Shown one piece after another: positions 13,970 through 22,649 of a stretch of DNA of 25,451 nt. The position numbers were made by a program, and so were the translations under genes. The DNA comes from Acidobacteriota bacterium (lineage in GTDB: Bacteria > Acidobacteriota > Blastocatellia > Pyrinomonadales > Pyrinomonadaceae). The notes under the pieces are model-generated. The model was given only the letters and a program-made list of their open reading frames with translations. It was not told where the DNA came from and did not search any database. The stretch spans positions 1-25,451 of the forward strand of contig JACCRD010000181.1 of NCBI GenBank assembly GCA_013813755.1, read 5' to 3'. Numbering within the stretch: position 1 is the first letter of the stretch; the number at the start of each line of letters is the position of its first letter.

Positions 13970-14836
13970 ATGAAAATTCGTAAAGCTGTTTTCCCCGCCG
14001 CCGGTTTGGGAACCAGATTTTTGCCCGCGACCAAATCGATGCCGAAGGAAATGCTGACCCTCGTCGATAAACCTCTCATTCAATACGGCGTTGAAGAAGC
14101 CGTAGCAAGCGGTATCGAATCAATTCTCATCGTTACTGGGCGTGATAAAGCGTCGATTGAAAATCATTTTGATATTTCGTTTGAACTCGAACAGGTTTTG
14201 CGAGAACGCGGTAAAACAAAAATTTTAGAAGAAGTTCGCGCCCTCTCGGAAATTGCCAAAATCAGTTACACGCGGCAGAAACAAGCTCTGGGATTAGGAC
14301 ACGCGATTTATCAGGCAAAAGAATTTGTCGGCGACGAACCGTTTGCCGTAATGCTTCCCGACGACGTAATGGACGCAAAAACTCCGGCGCTCGGACAGCT
14401 GATAAAAATTTACGAAAAATATGACGCACCAGTCATCGCCACAATGCAGATTGCGGGTGAAGCGATTTCGCGTTTCGGTGTGATCGACGCTGAAGAAGTT
14501 GAACCGAACGTTTTCAAAATCCGCGATGTCGTTGAAAAGCCGAAATTTGAAGACGCGCCATCGGATATGGCAGTGATCGGGCGTTATATTTTTACGCCGG
14601 AAATCTTCGCCGCGCTCGAAAACACCAAACCGGGCGCGGGCGGCGAGATTCAAGTGGCGGATGCAATTCGCGAGCTGCTTGAAAAAGGACGACCCTTTTA
14701 CGCTGCGAAACTTGACGGCGTGCGCCACGACGCGGGCGACAAGCTGGGATTTTTAATTGCGACGGTGGAATTTGCCCTTCAGCGTGAGGACTTGGGGGCG
14801 GATTTTCGCGAGTATTTGAAAAATTTGAAACTATAA
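13970..14836 (+). CDS. galU: UTP-glucose-1-phosphate uridylyltransferase
   Basis: A 288-residue nucleotidyltransferase that makes UDP-glucose from UTP and glucose-1-phosphate. The N-terminal nucleotide-binding signature is FPAAGLGTRFLPATKSMPKE (8-27), followed by VDKPLIQYGVEEAV. VMLPDDV (about 124-130) carries the metal-binding aspartate, and VEKPKFEDAPSD and GEIQVADAI complete the family pattern. UDP-glucose feeds polysaccharide synthesis, which fits the sugar-transferase genes at 18008-21661. The gene converges on glpD: the last 6 nt overlap tail to tail with no room for a separate terminator. Confidence 0.95.
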   Translation: MKIRKAVFPAAGLGTRFLPATKSMPKEMLTLVDKPLIQYGVEEAVASGIESILIVTGRDKASIENHFDISFELEQVLRERGKTKILEEVRALSEIAKISYTRQKQALGLGHAIYQAKEFVGDEPFAVMLPDDVMDAKTPALGQLIKIYEKYDAPVIATMQIAGEAISRFGVIDAEEVEPNVFKIRDVVEKPKFEDAPSDMAVIGRYIFTPEIFAALENTKPGAGGEIQVADAIRELLEKGRPFYAAKLDGVRHDAGDKLGFLIATVEFALQREDLGADFREYLKNLKL

Positions 14837-16390
14837 CAAATAATTTTGCGCGACCGAATTAAATTCGCGTATTTGTCCATCAATCCAATCTTTATCTTTG
14901 AAGAGTTCCCGCGCCATTATTTCTGCCACTTTCGGAGCGCTCTCGATTGCTGCCTGCGCGTTCAAAAATAACGCTCGCGTACGGCGCGCCAGAACATCTT
15001 CAACGCTTCGCGCCATTTCAAAACGGACTGCCCACACGATTTCCGCTAAACAAAAAGATAAATCCGGATGAATCTTTTCGCCCAGATGCGGATCTTCGTC
15101 AATTAGCCGTTGAATCTTTTCAGCGTCTGAGCCATAAAATCGCAGGTTTCCAAAACATTTCGCATCTTTACCCGAACCGTGGATTGATAAATTTTTTGTC
15201 GCGCAAGGTTTTTCAGGTAAGTTAACTTTAATAATAGCGTTATCAATCGCGTCTTCCGCCATTCGTCGGTAAGTCGTCCATTTTCCGCCGGTAATTGTCA
15301 GCAAATTCGATTCGTCAATCTCAATTGTGTGATCACGCGCAAGGGCGGCGGTATTTTTTGCGGCGTTTTTTTTGACAAGCGGTCTAATGCCGGCAAAAAT
15401 GCTCAAAATATCTTCGCGGCACGGCGGTTTTGCTAAATAATTCTGCGCGGTTTCGAGAATAAATTCGATTTCTTTGTCTAATGCTTTTGGTTCAAGTTCA
15501 GGCTTTGCAATCGGCGTATCGGTTGTGCCGATTAAAGTTTTTCCCTGCCACGGAATTGCGAAAAGCACTCGCCCATCAGAAGTTTTCGGAATCATTAAAG
15601 CGTTTTCCATCGGCAAAAATGACTTATCGAACACAAGATGAATTCCCTGACTTGGCGAAATTATTCGCGGCGCGTTTTTATCAGACAACCGGCGCACCGC
15701 ATCGCAAAACGCGCCGGTCGCGTTGATGACAATTTTTGCCTTCGCATAAAACTCCTGATTTGTTTCCGCATCTCGAAACTTTACGCCTTCAATTTTATTG
15801 CTCGCGTTCTTAGTCAGCTCAGTAACTTCCGCGTAATTTAAAACGGTTGCGCCCTGCTCGAAGGCGGTTGTTGCCAGATTGATCAGAAGCCGCGCATCTT
15901 CAAATTGTCCGTCAAAATAAACGACTGCGCCGCGCAAATTTTTACTTTTTAGATTTGGAATCTTTTCGAGCGTCTCCTTTGTCGAAAGAATTTTCGATTT
16001 GCCAAAACTGTATTTGCCGGATAATAAATCGTAGGTTTTCAGCCCCGCGCCGTAAAAAAAACTTTGCCAAAGGCTGTAACACGGCACGATAAACGATTGA
16101 ATTTCGACGAGATGCGCGGCGTTTTTGAAAAGTATGCCGCGTTCGCGCAGGGCTTCGCGGACAAGCGCGACATTGCCCTGCGCGAGGTAACGCACGCCAC
16201 CGTGGACGAGTTTTGTGCTGCGGCTGGAAGCTCCCTTGCCGAAGTCGTTCTGTTCGAGCAGCAAAACGTCAAAGCCGCGCGAAGCCGCGTCAACCGCGCA
16301 TCCCACGCCGGTCGCGCCGCCGCCGATAACTATAAAATCCCAGACTTTTTCACGCGAATGCACGCGCTTGAGCATTTCCGCACGGAACAT
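14831..16390 (-). CDS. glpD: FAD-dependent glycerol-3-phosphate dehydrogenase
   Basis: A 519-residue flavoprotein that oxidises sn-glycerol-3-phosphate to dihydroxyacetone phosphate at the membrane and passes electrons to quinone. The FAD-binding Rossmann motif is VIGGGATGVGCAVDAA (21-36). The family signatures SSRSTKLVHGGVRYL (55-69) and GGKWTTYRRMAEDA near residue 380 are intact. The C-terminal DAO-associated domain follows. Length is normal. ATG 16390 or the ATG five codons later (16375) could be the start. No glpK or glpF gene is near. The 3' end overlaps the galU 3' end by 6 nt. Confidence 0.92.
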   Translation of the reverse strand: MFRAEMLKRVHSREKVWDFIVIGGGATGVGCAVDAASRGFDVLLLEQNDFGKGASSRSTKLVHGGVRYLAQGNVALVREALRERGILFKNAAHLVEIQSFIVPCYSLWQSFFYGAGLKTYDLLSGKYSFGKSKILSTKETLEKIPNLKSKNLRGAVVYFDGQFEDARLLINLATTAFEQGATVLNYAEVTELTKNASNKIEGVKFRDAETNQEFYAKAKIVINATGAFCDAVRRLSDKNAPRIISPSQGIHLVFDKSFLPMENALMIPKTSDGRVLFAIPWQGKTLIGTTDTPIAKPELEPKALDKEIEFILETAQNYLAKPPCREDILSIFAGIRPLVKKNAAKNTAALARDHTIEIDESNLLTITGGKWTTYRRMAEDAIDNAIIKVNLPEKPCATKNLSIHGSGKDAKCFGNLRFYGSDAEKIQRLIDEDPHLGEKIHPDLSFCLAEIVWAVRFEMARSVEDVLARRTRALFLNAQAAIESAPKVAEIMARELFKDKDWIDGQIREFNSVAQNYLL

Positions 16391-16465
16391 AAGTTGGCAA
16401 CTGCAAAATTAAAAAAATAAGACAAAATCAAAATTAATTGTAAATTAGTTTATCGCAGCGCAATG

Positions 16466-16505
16466 TCAAAGGCTGTTTCAGAAATTAATTCTCAACAGCC
16501 TTTGA
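16466..16505. terminator. Hairpin downstream of the GrdB-like gene
   Basis: A perfect 12-bp stem: TCAAAGGCTGTT (16466-16477) pairs with AACAGCCTTTGA (16494-16505) around a 16-nt loop. It lies 59 nt beyond the stop of the minus-strand gene at 16564. No U-run follows on either strand, so it could be a transcript-end or processing hairpin rather than a standard terminator. Confidence 0.5.
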
Positions 16506-16563
16506 TAACTTCACTCGAATTTTAGTTTTAACTTTTCAATTTTGCATTTTTAATTTTATTGAA

Positions 16564-17427
16564 CTATCTTTCGCCGCGCGATTGTTCGACTAAAGTTTCG
16601 AGATTGACATTTAATCTTTTCGCGCCCGGCTGGTCAAACGTTTCAATCCAGCGTAGAGATTCGTCCAAAATACGCAGCTGAAACTCTTTCCAATTTGGTT
16701 TGCCGGCAACTGAGCCAAATTCTCCGGCGTAGTAAGCCGTGCGCGGCGGGCGCACCGAATCAGTTAAATTTTTGTCAACCGAAAGCATAATTGTCGGAAT
16801 GTTCATTTTTTCGATTGAACGTGCCAGAATACCGAGCGTCTGATGACACAAACGCGATGCGGGAATTAAAAGCGCAGCTTGAACTTCATAACGCGCAAGC
16901 CGGTCAGCGATTTGCGGCGCGAGGCTTTCGGCAACAAGTCGCGCATTCGGAATATGACCGTTCAAACTCCACCAGACGTTGTTGAGTTTTCCAATCACCG
17001 CATTCGCCTCGTATTCCTGAAGCCGCTGGACCGGAATTTGCGCGTTCATATCCTCGCGCACCGCCGCTGCGTCGTAGCCGCGCCCGGCGTAAAGCAAATC
17101 CGCCGCTTCGACCTGAATCGGAATTTCCCGAAAGCTCGCATCGCCGTCACGCGCTTCAGTGTCAAACGCTTGTGTGCCATCGATATACGCGCCCGCCGAC
17201 GAAATCAAAGCCAGATTGAGCATCGGAAGAGCGCGGCGCATCGGCGTAAAAGGCGCGTGTACATTTTCGACAAACGGATAATTACTTAATTGCTCACCCC
17301 CGCGCCAATTCCGGTAACGACCGGAAATCTTGCCGAGATTTTCAATCACCGCCGTGTTTTTAGCTGCTGCTTCACGGCTCGGCATTCCCAGCCTGCGTTC
17401 GATATTTTCTCTGATCGTATTTAACAT
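16564..17427 (-). CDS. Glycine/sarcosine/betaine/D-proline reductase component B (GrdB/PrdB)-like protein
   Basis: A 287-residue soluble protein. It has the family features I know from GrdB/PrdB-like proteins: LALISSAGAYIDGTQAFD (72-89), DGDASFREIP (94-103), YDAAAVREDMNAQIPVQRL (118-136) and AALLIPASRLCHQTLG (184-199). In the reductases this last region carries the redox-active Sec or Cys. Here it reads SRLCHQT, one cysteine (Cys194) and no in-frame TGA, so it is not a selenoprotein. No other Grd or Prd subunit, thioredoxin or selenium gene is nearby. A Stickland-type reductase complex is therefore not supported. The role is probably different and unknown. The gene starts 5 nt after the upstream membrane protein, so they are likely co-translated. 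Confidence 0.75.
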   Translation of the reverse strand: MLNTIRENIERRLGMPSREAAAKNTAVIENLGKISGRYRNWRGGEQLSNYPFVENVHAPFTPMRRALPMLNLALISSAGAYIDGTQAFDTEARDGDASFREIPIQVEAADLLYAGRGYDAAAVREDMNAQIPVQRLQEYEANAVIGKLNNVWWSLNGHIPNARLVAESLAPQIADRLARYEVQAALLIPASRLCHQTLGILARSIEKMNIPTIMLSVDKNLTDSVRPPRTAYYAGEFGSVAGKPNWKEFQLRILDESLRWIETFDQPGAKRLNVNLETLVEQSRGER

Positions 17428-17432
17428 TTATT

Positions 17433-17936
17433 TTATATTTTCGCGGTCAGCGGAATTGTTTTGACAGCGCTTTGTTTGCCGATTAAAAAGAACGCAATGA
17501 GCGCGGCGATTAGCGCTGTAATTAAAACCCAGACGGAATATTGATGAAGATTATTAAAAGTTATTCGCAGCGGATCATCAATCGCTAATTCGTCAATCGG
17601 ACGATTGATCTGCATTCGCACGTATGAAAGCCAGAGACCGATGACAAATTGCCCGGCAGCGCAGGCAGCCGTAAAAATTATCAATAAAACTCTTTCCGTC
17701 AAAAGCCGGTAACGATTAATTTCGGGTTGTTTGATAAATGAACTGAGCAGCAGAATCAAGCCGATAATCAGCCCGCTGTAATTAACAATCGCTAAAGTTC
17801 TCGATACCACCAGACCTGCTAGTTCACGCGAAGGCAGAACGGCAAAAGCGCTCTGCGCCACCGCGAAACTAAAAAAACACGCCGCGCCGAGCCATAAACC
17901 GATTAACAAAAGTCTGATTAATGTAAGAATTTTCAT
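17433..17936 (-). CDS. DUF4149/TMEM205-like membrane protein
   Basis: A 167-residue protein with four predicted membrane helices: about 4-26 (LIRLLLIGLWLGAACFFSFA), 49-65 (IVNYSGLIIGLILLLSS), 82-104 (LLIIFTAACAAGQFVIGLWL) and 136-155 (VWVLITALIAALIAFFLIGK). The N-terminal pattern WLGA..FF, the YSGLI turn and the overall layout resemble DUF4149. Function is unknown. ATG 17936 is preferred over the longer frame (to 17963) because it starts right at the first helix. It is 71 nt after the WecG-type gene and only 5 nt before the GrdB-like gene, so these two form a probable pair. Confidence 0.75.
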   Translation of the reverse strand: MKILTLIRLLLIGLWLGAACFFSFAVAQSAFAVLPSRELAGLVVSRTLAIVNYSGLIIGLILLLSSFIKQPEINRYRLLTERVLLIIFTAACAAGQFVIGLWLSYVRMQINRPIDELAIDDPLRITFNNLHQYSVWVLITALIAALIAFFLIGKQSAVKTIPLTAKI

Positions 17937-18007
17937 TGCTTTTCTGCTAAAAATTAATTGCAATTATGTAATTTTTGCCTCAAAAGAACAAACCTCTTTA
18001 ATCAAAT

Positions 18008-18811
18008 TTAATAATTTTTCTTCGCAAATTTCTTTAGCCCAACAATCTGAAGCGCAGCCAGCCACATAAAACGCGGGTTAAGTATCAAATACCGTTTCCA
18101 CAGACGGCGCGGTTCCTGTGACAGACGAAAAAGCCATTCGAGACCGAGTTTTCCCATCCATTCAGGACTTTCGGCGACGTTTCCGGCATAAAAATCAAAC
18201 GACGCGCCGACACCGAGCATCACGGATTTTATTTCGTTTTTGTGTCGCGCCATCCAATTTTCCTGTTTTGGACAACCCAAACCCATAAATAAAACGTCCG
18301 GTTTAGCGTTACTAATCTCCACTGTAATGCTCGCGTCCTCCTCAATGGTTAAGGGGCGAAACGGCGGCGAAAATGCGTAAGCTACTATCAAATTCGGAAA
18401 ATCCATTTTCGCGCGGCGCAAAATCGCGTCGATAACTTCCTGTTGTCCGCCGTAAAAGCCGACGCTGAGATTGTTCTTTTCAGCATATCTGCACAACAAA
18501 ATCATCAAATCGTTTGCGCGGACGCGGACGGCGTTTTTCGCGCCCTGCATTTTTTGCATCCAGACAAGCGGCATTCCGTCGGGAATTATTAAATCCGCGC
18601 CGTTGACCCGCGCGGCAAATTCCGCGTTGTCAAATGCTTCCATCACCATATGAACAGTTGAAAAACAGACGTAACCACCGTTATGTTTTTTTACCAAATC
18701 GGCTATTTTATCAATCGCCGACGAATGATTGCAGACGTTCGGAAAAAGGCTAACAACGCGAACGCGCTCTGGCTTATTTGTCAAATTGTTTTTCGGCTCG
18801 ACTTTCTGCAT
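18008..18811 (-). CDS. WecG/TagA/CpsF-family glycosyltransferase
   Basis: A 267-residue GT26-type enzyme, which adds a sugar (ManNAc or similar) to a lipid-linked intermediate at the inner face of the membrane. Family signatures are DLIIPDGMPLVW, then RANDLM, GFYGGQQEV, SPPFRPLT, VLFMGLGCPKQENWM and VGASFDFYAGNV. The C-terminal GLEWLFRL.QEPRRLWKRYL is also intact. ATG 18811 is chosen because it overlaps the stop of the upstream gene as TAATG, a translational-coupling arrangement. A TTG two codons earlier is an alternative. It follows the GT4 gene and probably acts after the sugar-phosphate transferase encoded at 20078. Confidence 0.9.
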   Translation of the reverse strand: MQKVEPKNNLTNKPERVRVVSLFPNVCNHSSAIDKIADLVKKHNGGYVCFSTVHMVMEAFDNAEFAARVNGADLIIPDGMPLVWMQKMQGAKNAVRVRANDLMILLCRYAEKNNLSVGFYGGQQEVIDAILRRAKMDFPNLIVAYAFSPPFRPLTIEEDASITVEISNAKPDVLFMGLGCPKQENWMARHKNEIKSVMLGVGASFDFYAGNVAESPEWMGKLGLEWLFRLSQEPRRLWKRYLILNPRFMWLAALQIVGLKKFAKKNY

Positions 18812-19887
18812 TAACAAATTTCCGCGTAAATTTCTTCGAGTTTTTTTATATAGTCCGGCAAATTATATCTTTCGGCGACTGTTTCCTGCGCGTTTCTTCG
18901 CAAAATTTTCCAATCGATTCCACACGAAAGCAGCGTTTTCAATTTTTTAATTAACTGCGAAGCATTCTGCGGCTCGACCAGAAATCCGTTCACGCCGTCT
19001 TCAACAACCGCGCCAATTGAAGCCATCTCCGAAACTAACACGACACAGCCCGCCGCCATCGCTTCGAGCATCGCCATCGGCAAACCTTCGCCGTATCTTG
19101 AAGGAAGCAGAAAAATGTCGCTTCGAGCAAGCTCTTTCCATTTATCTGCCCCTGAAATGACGCCGCCGAAAAAAAAATTCACGCCGAGAATTGCGGTCAT
19201 TTCACTGACGAAAAAATCTTTTAATTCTCCGGCGCCGAAACATCTAAAGCAAAATTGAAAATTTTCATTCTTCAACGCTCGGCAGGCTTCGATAATTTCG
19301 CGCAAGCCTTTTGATTCGTGTAGTCTGCCGAGAAAAATTATCGTTTTTTCATTTTCCTTTTCGTTCTCAAAAGGTTCGAACTCTCTGATTTCATCAATTG
19401 CCACCGCATTTTCCAAAACGCGAATATTCAAATTTTTCCAGCGATTCGTAATTAGACATTTTTCCAGTTCGCTCAAAACTATGATCACGCTCGCCGCCCG
19501 CAACGTGTTTTCGGTTATTTTTTTAAGCGGTAAACTCTGAAAATCTTCGGCTAAAAAGCGTCCGCCGTGCAGGTGCAGCAGAATCGGTCGCCGCCGAATC
19601 CGCGCGGCTCTGACAAAAAGGAAATCACGCGCGATGGAAAGCGGATTAAGCGCGGTGTTAATGTGAACAATATCAATCTTTTCGCGCTTAATTGCCTGCA
19701 AAAATCGCGGAACAGAGTTTATTTGTTTCAGAATCCAAACGATTCCCGCCGCTTCGCCGTCTCGTCTGCCAGCTTGAAAATGATAAAAATTTTCGCGGCT
19801 GCCTTTCATTATTAAACGAACAACGGAGGAAATTCCGCTGACATTTTCCTGTTCATCAAGGCTCGGCGCAGTAATCAAAATTTTCAT
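18811..19887 (-). CDS. GT4-family glycosyltransferase
   Basis: A 358-residue GT-B glycosyltransferase. The N-terminal domain has DIVHINTA and ILLHLHGGRF. The C-terminal nucleotide-sugar domain (from about 185) has TIIFLGRLHESKGL, then DIFLLPSRYGEGLPMAMLEAMAAG, the E-(7)-E retaining-transferase motif of GT4, then VEDGVNGFLVEP. The donor sugar is unknown. It is the first gene of the minus-strand set GT4 - WecG type - DUF4149 - GrdB-like. It is divergent from the polyprenyl-phosphate sugar transferase at 20078, which suggests a shared surface-polysaccharide pathway. ATG 19887 gives the typical MKILI start. Confidence 0.92.
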   Translation of the reverse strand: MKILITAPSLDEQENVSGISSVVRLIMKGSRENFYHFQAGRRDGEAAGIVWILKQINSVPRFLQAIKREKIDIVHINTALNPLSIARDFLFVRAARIRRRPILLHLHGGRFLAEDFQSLPLKKITENTLRAASVIIVLSELEKCLITNRWKNLNIRVLENAVAIDEIREFEPFENEKENEKTIIFLGRLHESKGLREIIEACRALKNENFQFCFRCFGAGELKDFFVSEMTAILGVNFFFGGVISGADKWKELARSDIFLLPSRYGEGLPMAMLEAMAAGCVVLVSEMASIGAVVEDGVNGFLVEPQNASQLIKKLKTLLSCGIDWKILRRNAQETVAERYNLPDYIKKLEEIYAEIC

Positions 19888-19974
19888 TCGTCACCCAACA
19901 AAAAGCATACTTTAGAATTGTAATGCCAATTAAACATTGAGTTTACATTACAATAGGCAAGTTCTTCTTTGCAT

Positions 19975-20003
19975 AATAAATTAGCACGGAATAAATTAGC
20001 ACG
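19975..20003. promoter_or_regulatory. Tandem 14-bp direct repeat in the divergent sugar-gene promoter region
   Basis: AATAAATTAGCACG occurs twice, at 19975-19988 and 19990-20003, a 15-nt period. It lies in the 190-nt gap between the divergent GT4 and sugar-phosphate transferase genes. Direct repeats of this kind can be operator half-sites on successive helix faces, but no known motif is recognised. Confidence 0.35.
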
Positions 20004-20077
20004 AAAAATCTGTCATCCTCATAAAAGTTGCAAGAAAACCTGGTTTAGCTTACAAAAGAAAATGCAAAGCAACAGCG

Positions 20078-21661
20078 ATGAAATCGGAAACTGCTCTTAA
20101 ATCTCAAACCGAATTTGTGAAAACGGAAAACCGCGTTCCGTCGTTTGTGATGCCGACAGTTAAATTGTTGATCTTTCTAATTGATGCGAGTTTAGCGTTC
20201 GCTTCCTTCGCGCTCGCTTTTGTTTTACGTGAAGGCGATGCGATTTTTTCAGAAACGGCGTGGAGCGTGGAGTTTAAGCCGTATGCCGCGGTTTTAATTT
20301 TTGTCGTCCCGATTCGTCTCGTAATGCTTATTTATCAAAGGACTTATCGCTTGCAGGGAGCGTTTTCATACATCGCCGAATCAATCAAAATTTTTAAAGC
20401 CGTGGCAATCGGTTCACTGTTGATCATCAGCTTTACATTTCTTTTTCGCGGCGGTTTCGCGTTTCGGGAATTTTCATATTCTCGCGGCGTTTTTGCTTTG
20501 GATTTTGTATTTGCGCTTGTTATTTTTTCCGCCTTTCATTTGGGCTTGCGATTCACGCAGACTTTATTCCGAGCGCGTGACATCAACCTGATTCCGACGC
20601 TCGTTGTCGGCACAAACTCGGAAGCCGAACAAACAATTCGGGAGCTTCGGGAAAGAACTGATTTAGGTTATCGCGTGGTCGGAATTATCGCCACCGGGAA
20701 CACAGAGAAATCAGGATATAATTTGGAAAAACTCTCTGCGCGTTCGAGTGACTCTGTGGCTGAAACTTTCTCGGGAGTGCAAATTGTCGGCGATTTAGAC
20801 GATTTACCCGATGTTATTCGTGAGCTTGCGATTCAGGAAGTGATCATTACCGACAGCAATCTGCCGAGCGAAAAGCTTTTTGAAGCAATGATGCGGCTTG
20901 GTCGTCGTCAGAAAGTCGAATTCCGTCTGGCACCGTCATTGTTTAATTTTCTGCCGCAGAAAACAAGCGTCGAACAAATCGGCATTCTGCCGATGGTCAG
21001 GCTTTTTCGTGAACCTCTGTCGGACGCGGAAAGATTTGTGAAACGAGCTTTCGATATTTCTATTTCAATCTTTGTCATCGTTTTGCTCGCACCGCTCTGG
21101 CTTATAATTTCAGTGTTGATTAAGTTTGACTCAAGCGGCGCGATTCTTTTCCGGCAGGAGCGCGTCGGTATGGACGGAAGGCGTTTTCTTTGCTATAAAT
21201 TTCGCACGATGAAAACGGATGCTGATGAAAGCGTTCATCGTGAAGCTTACTTGAAAAATATTGAAGGTTTGCGTGAAGCAAATGCCGGAAATGAGGAAAA
21301 TCCGGTTTTTGGCAAAGTCAAAAATGACCCGCGCGTAACACGCACCGGCAAATTTCTGCGGCGCACAAGCCTCGACGAATTACCGCAGTTTCTCAATGTT
21401 CTGCGCGGCGAAATGAGTATCGTCGGAGCGCGTCCGCCAATTCCATACGAAGTTGAAGAATACGATTTATGGCATCGCAAAAGACTCGATATGAAACCGG
21501 GAATTACGGGTTTATGGCAGGTTTCGGGCAGAAACCGTCTGCCTTTTGAAGAAATGGTGCGGATTGATTTATTCTACATCGAAAATTGGTCGGTGTGGCT
21601 CGATTTGAAAATAATTGTGCTGACGCTTCCCGCAATTCTGCGCGGCGACGGCGCGCGCTAA
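20078..21661 (+). CDS. Polyprenyl-phosphate sugar-1-phosphate transferase (WbaP/WcaJ type)
   Basis: A 527-residue membrane enzyme that moves a sugar-1-phosphate to undecaprenyl phosphate, the first committed step of exopolysaccharide or O-antigen synthesis. It has four N-terminal helices (about 25-48, 63-85, 105-126 and 139-160), then a CoA-binding-like Rossmann domain (TLVVGTNSEAEQTIRELRE). A fifth hydrophobic segment (about 331-352) leads to the catalytic sugar-transferase domain. Its signatures are intact: LFRQERVGMDGRRF..YKFRTM, NDPRVTRTGKFLRRTSLDELPQ, LRGEMSIVGARPP and KPGITGLWQVSGRN. The order matches WbaP/WcaJ/ExoY-type proteins. The sugar (Glc, Gal or other) cannot be read from sequence. 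With galU and the two glycosyltransferases it forms a loose polysaccharide locus. No Wzx/Wzy gene is in view. Confidence 0.93.
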   Translation: MKSETALKSQTEFVKTENRVPSFVMPTVKLLIFLIDASLAFASFALAFVLREGDAIFSETAWSVEFKPYAAVLIFVVPIRLVMLIYQRTYRLQGAFSYIAESIKIFKAVAIGSLLIISFTFLFRGGFAFREFSYSRGVFALDFVFALVIFSAFHLGLRFTQTLFRARDINLIPTLVVGTNSEAEQTIRELRERTDLGYRVVGIIATGNTEKSGYNLEKLSARSSDSVAETFSGVQIVGDLDDLPDVIRELAIQEVIITDSNLPSEKLFEAMMRLGRRQKVEFRLAPSLFNFLPQKTSVEQIGILPMVRLFREPLSDAERFVKRAFDISISIFVIVLLAPLWLIISVLIKFDSSGAILFRQERVGMDGRRFLCYKFRTMKTDADESVHREAYLKNIEGLREANAGNEENPVFGKVKNDPRVTRTGKFLRRTSLDELPQFLNVLRGEMSIVGARPPIPYEVEEYDLWHRKRLDMKPGITGLWQVSGRNRLPFEEMVRIDLFYIENWSVWLDLKIIVLTLPAILRGDGAR

Positions 21662-21694
21662 ATTACAGTTAAGTCGCAGAAAACTAAAAATAAT

Positions 21695-22546
21695 TTGCCG
21701 AGCGTTTTTGAACATCTAAATAATGCCGCCAAAACTCTGCTGTCGAGCGGAATTGAACAGCCGCGCCGCGAAGCCGCTTCTCTGCTCGGCTTTGCTCTCG
21801 AAAAAGACAAAACCTTTCTCATCGCGCATCCGGAATACGCGCTTTCAGAATTTGAAGTAAAACGATTTCAGAGCTTTCTGGAAAGACGCGCCGCTCGCGA
21901 ACCTTTTCAATACATTACCGGGAAGCAGGAGTTTTACGGACTTGATTTTTTGGTTTCGCCCGATGTTTTAATTCCGCGTCCCGAAACCGAATTGATTGTC
22001 GAGACGGCGACTGAAATTCTGCGCGACAGGAAAGGCGCTCAATTTTGTGAAGTCGGCGTTGGCTCGGGCTGTATTTCCATTTCGATTCTGCACGAAATAA
22101 AATCGGCAAGCGCAGAGGGTTTTGACATATCTCACAAAGCATTGCGGATTGCCGAAAAAAATGCTGAAAGACATTGTGTTTTAGAAAGACTCAAACTAAA
22201 AATTTCTAACGTTTTTGAAGTTTTGAGCGATGAAAAATTTGATTTGATCGTTTCAAATCCGCCGTATATTTCAATCGAAAAGACGAAAATTCTGCAGCCT
22301 GAAGTGCGTGATTTTGAACCTTTACAGGCTTTAACGGACGGCGCGGACGGCTTTGCGATTATCAAGAAAATTGTTACCGGCGCGCCGACTTTTTTAAAGG
22401 ACGGCGGATTTCTTTTGTTGGAAATCGGATTTGGTCAGGCAAGCCGGGTGAGTCAAATGTTTTCACCAGGAATATGGACTTATATTGAAATTTTGCCTGA
22501 TTTACAAGGCATTCCCCGAATGATGAAAGCACAGATAGGCAAATAG
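21695..22546 (+). CDS. prmC: Peptide chain release factor N5-glutamine methyltransferase
   Basis: A 283-residue PrmC (HemK), which methylates the Gln of the GGQ motif of RF1 and RF2. The N-terminal helical domain shows the pattern GI.QPR.EA..LLG (19-32). The SAM site is EVGVGSGCI (119-127), and the catalytic signature NPPY is in SNPPYIS (187-193). The linker PRPETELIVE (95-104) is typical. The start appears to be TTG 21695: the conserved N-terminal helix begins right there and no in-frame ATG is close. It lies 33 nt after the sugar-phosphate transferase, so it may ride on that transcript, although prfA is not adjacent. Confidence 0.93.
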   Translation: MPSVFEHLNNAAKTLLSSGIEQPRREAASLLGFALEKDKTFLIAHPEYALSEFEVKRFQSFLERRAAREPFQYITGKQEFYGLDFLVSPDVLIPRPETELIVETATEILRDRKGAQFCEVGVGSGCISISILHEIKSASAEGFDISHKALRIAEKNAERHCVLERLKLKISNVFEVLSDEKFDLIVSNPPYISIEKTKILQPEVRDFEPLQALTDGADGFAIIKKIVTGAPTFLKDGGFLLLEIGFGQASRVSQMFSPGIWTYIEILPDLQGIPRMMKAQIGK

Positions 22547-22555
22547 TGTTTTTCG

Positions 22556-22585
22556 TTGAACTTACGCGCTGATTTCTGTTATAGT
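22556..22585 (+). promoter_or_regulatory. Sigma-70-like promoter for the YtxH-type gene
   Basis: TTGAAC (22556-22561) and TATAGT (22580-22585) are separated by 18 nt, and TATAGT is preceded by GT. It lies about 65 nt before the start at 22650. This is the clearest promoter-like pair in the window. Confidence 0.5.
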
Positions 22586-22649
22586 CGGTGTATTAAAATT
22601 TAAAAGATTTTTACCAGCATATTTTTTGCGGGAAAAAGAGGAGAATATT

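Noticed and set aside
16564..17427. A selenoprotein-type GrdB with a complete Stickland reductase locus
   Set aside because: There is no in-frame TGA, only one cysteine in the key region, and no other reductase or selenium genes nearby.
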